Part shown: positions 5,537 to 5,946 of the stretch, one piece after another
Position numbering within the stretch: the first letter of the stretch is position 1
How the letters are laid out: the number at the start of each line of letters is the position of its first letter
DNA from: a bacterium
GTDB lineage: Bacteria; Patescibacteria; Paceibacteria; UBA9973; UBA2103
Length of the DNA stretch: 5,946 nt
NCBI GenBank assembly: GCA_021812925.1
Contig: JAKAMK010000051.1
Span: 1 to 5,946, forward strand
Reading direction: 5' to 3'
The notes under the pieces: model-generated
What the model was told of the DNA's origin: nothing
Seen by the model: the letters and a program-made list of their open reading frames with translations, nothing else
The model's database searches: none
Translations under genes and position numbers: made by a program

Positions 5537-5645
5537 CAAAAAGGCCTTGGATACAAGGCGCGGGCGACGAACGAACGCAGACGTACTCGAGCGTACGGCG
5601 GAGTGAGTGAGTGGGACCCGTAACGCAGTAGACAAGGCCTTTTTG
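5537..5645 (+). repeat. Structured intergenic hairpin repeat, copy 2
   Basis: This 109-nt element is homologous to 2511-2613; over the 83-nt core (5550-5632) I count 68 identities and no gaps. The outer stem is perfect: CAAAAAGGCCTTG (5537-5549) with CAAGGCCTTTTTG (5633-5645), 13 bp. The apical hairpin is CGTAC 5582-5586 with GTACG 5593-5597 around TCGAGC. The inner stem pairs AC steps (5567-5568, 5571-5572, 5575-5576) with GT steps (5604-5605, 5608-5609, 5611-5612), separated by tandem G.A mismatches. CGGG 5561-5564 pairs with CCCG 5617-5620. The element fills the rpsU-ybeY gap almost exactly, with 8 nt free on each side. Five T residues end the outer stem on either strand, so it could terminate transcription in both directions. 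On the minus strand it would end rpsU transcripts and sit directly ahead of ybeY. Confidence 0.88.
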
Positions 5646-5653
5646 TGGAGCGT

Positions 5654-5911
5654 CTATTTGCGGCGCGTGCGGCGGGCGGTCGGGTCAATCTTCCCGAGCT
5701 TCACGAGCTCGACGTAGCGCTCGCGGCGCTCCTTGCTTATCATTGCGCGCTTGTGGTCGACGTTCTTCGACTTGCTGCGCTTCCAGTAGCGGCGGTCGCG
5801 CATCTCGCGCACGAGACCGAGCCCCTGCGCGCGGCGGGTGAATCGGCGGATAAGCGCGGACGAACTCTCGTTCTTGCCGCGACGGACCTCTACTCGTGTG
5901 CTCTGTGTCAT
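5654..5911 (-). CDS. rpsU: Small-subunit ribosomal protein bS21
   Basis: The 85-aa, strongly basic protein resembles bS21, which binds the 30S platform near the 16S rRNA 3' end and the anti-Shine-Dalgarno. The family core is visible as VEVRRGKNESSSALIRRFTR (residues 7-26), then GLGLVREMRDRRYWKRSKSK (30-49), corresponding to the usual KNES..ALRRFKR..GIL.E.R.R..YEKPS pattern. The C-terminus continues with an extra helix and basic tail (RRERYVELVKLGKIDPTARR, 62-81), longer than the 60-70 aa of typical bS21. I chose ATG 5911 (MTQSTRVEV); an ATG at 5932 would add seven residues and leave no room for the -10-like box. No Shine-Dalgarno site precedes it. Hairpin copy 2 starts 8 nt after the stop codon, then ybeY follows on the same strand. 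Confidence 0.9.
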   Translation of the reverse strand: MTQSTRVEVRRGKNESSSALIRRFTRRAQGLGLVREMRDRRYWKRSKSKNVDHKRAMISKERRERYVELVKLGKIDPTARRTRRK

Positions 5912-5920
5912 GTGAGAGCG

Positions 5921-5929
5921 ACTGTACCA
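5921..5929 (-). promoter_or_regulatory. Putative extended -10 element of rpsU
   Basis: On the minus strand this reads TGG then TACAGT, matching the TGG+TATACT arrangement found before the trxB-like gene. It ends 9 nt before the rpsU ATG, so the leader would be only about 2-3 nt. An alternative weaker AT-rich box (CTATATG) lies a few bases further upstream, and the window ends before a full -35 search can be made. Confidence 0.35.
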
Positions 5930-5946
5930 CATATAGGTATGAAAAG

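Overview
The window reads as a compact, high-GC bacterial chromosome segment, most likely from the Candidate Phyla Radiation / Patescibacteria (Parcubacteria-like). This is inferred from the order rpsU - ybeY - ftsA - ftsZ, very short gaps and overlaps, and divergent versions of core proteins. I cannot confirm it without a search. No phage, CRISPR, insertion sequence, tRNA or rRNA gene is visible.

Layout, left to right: a family-4-type glycosyltransferase on + (44-1243); a convergent thioredoxin-reductase-like flavoprotein on - (2179-1256), whose likely terminator lies inside the 3' end of the glycosyltransferase gene; a divergent 68-aa unrecognised helical protein on + (2264-2470), closed by a GC-rich hairpin; then a minus-strand block of bS21 (5911-5654), YbeY (5528-5046), FtsA (5125-3968) and FtsZ (3884-2622). 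FtsZ keeps the GTPase signature, T7 loop and C-terminal FtsA-binding peptide. FtsA keeps the fold and membrane helix but has an altered phosphate-2 motif. The pair should form the membrane-tethered division ring. YbeY and bS21 belong to ribosome maturation and translation.

The most notable feature is a pair of about 105-nt intergenic hairpin elements in the same orientation, exactly bracketing ybeY-ftsA-ftsZ (2511-2613 and 5537-5645). Their 83-nt cores are about 82 percent identical by hand alignment. Outside the core the sequences diverge, but their outer stems differ by compensatory base changes at homologous positions. The inner stem also covaries and contains regularly spaced tandem G.A mismatches. 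This indicates a conserved structured element, either a mobile hairpin repeat, a bidirectional terminator or an RNA.

Several minus-strand genes (trxB, ftsZ, rpsU) have a -10-like box 7-9 nt from the start codon, suggesting leaderless or nearly leaderless transcripts. A 9-bp perfect dyad lies just upstream of ftsZ.
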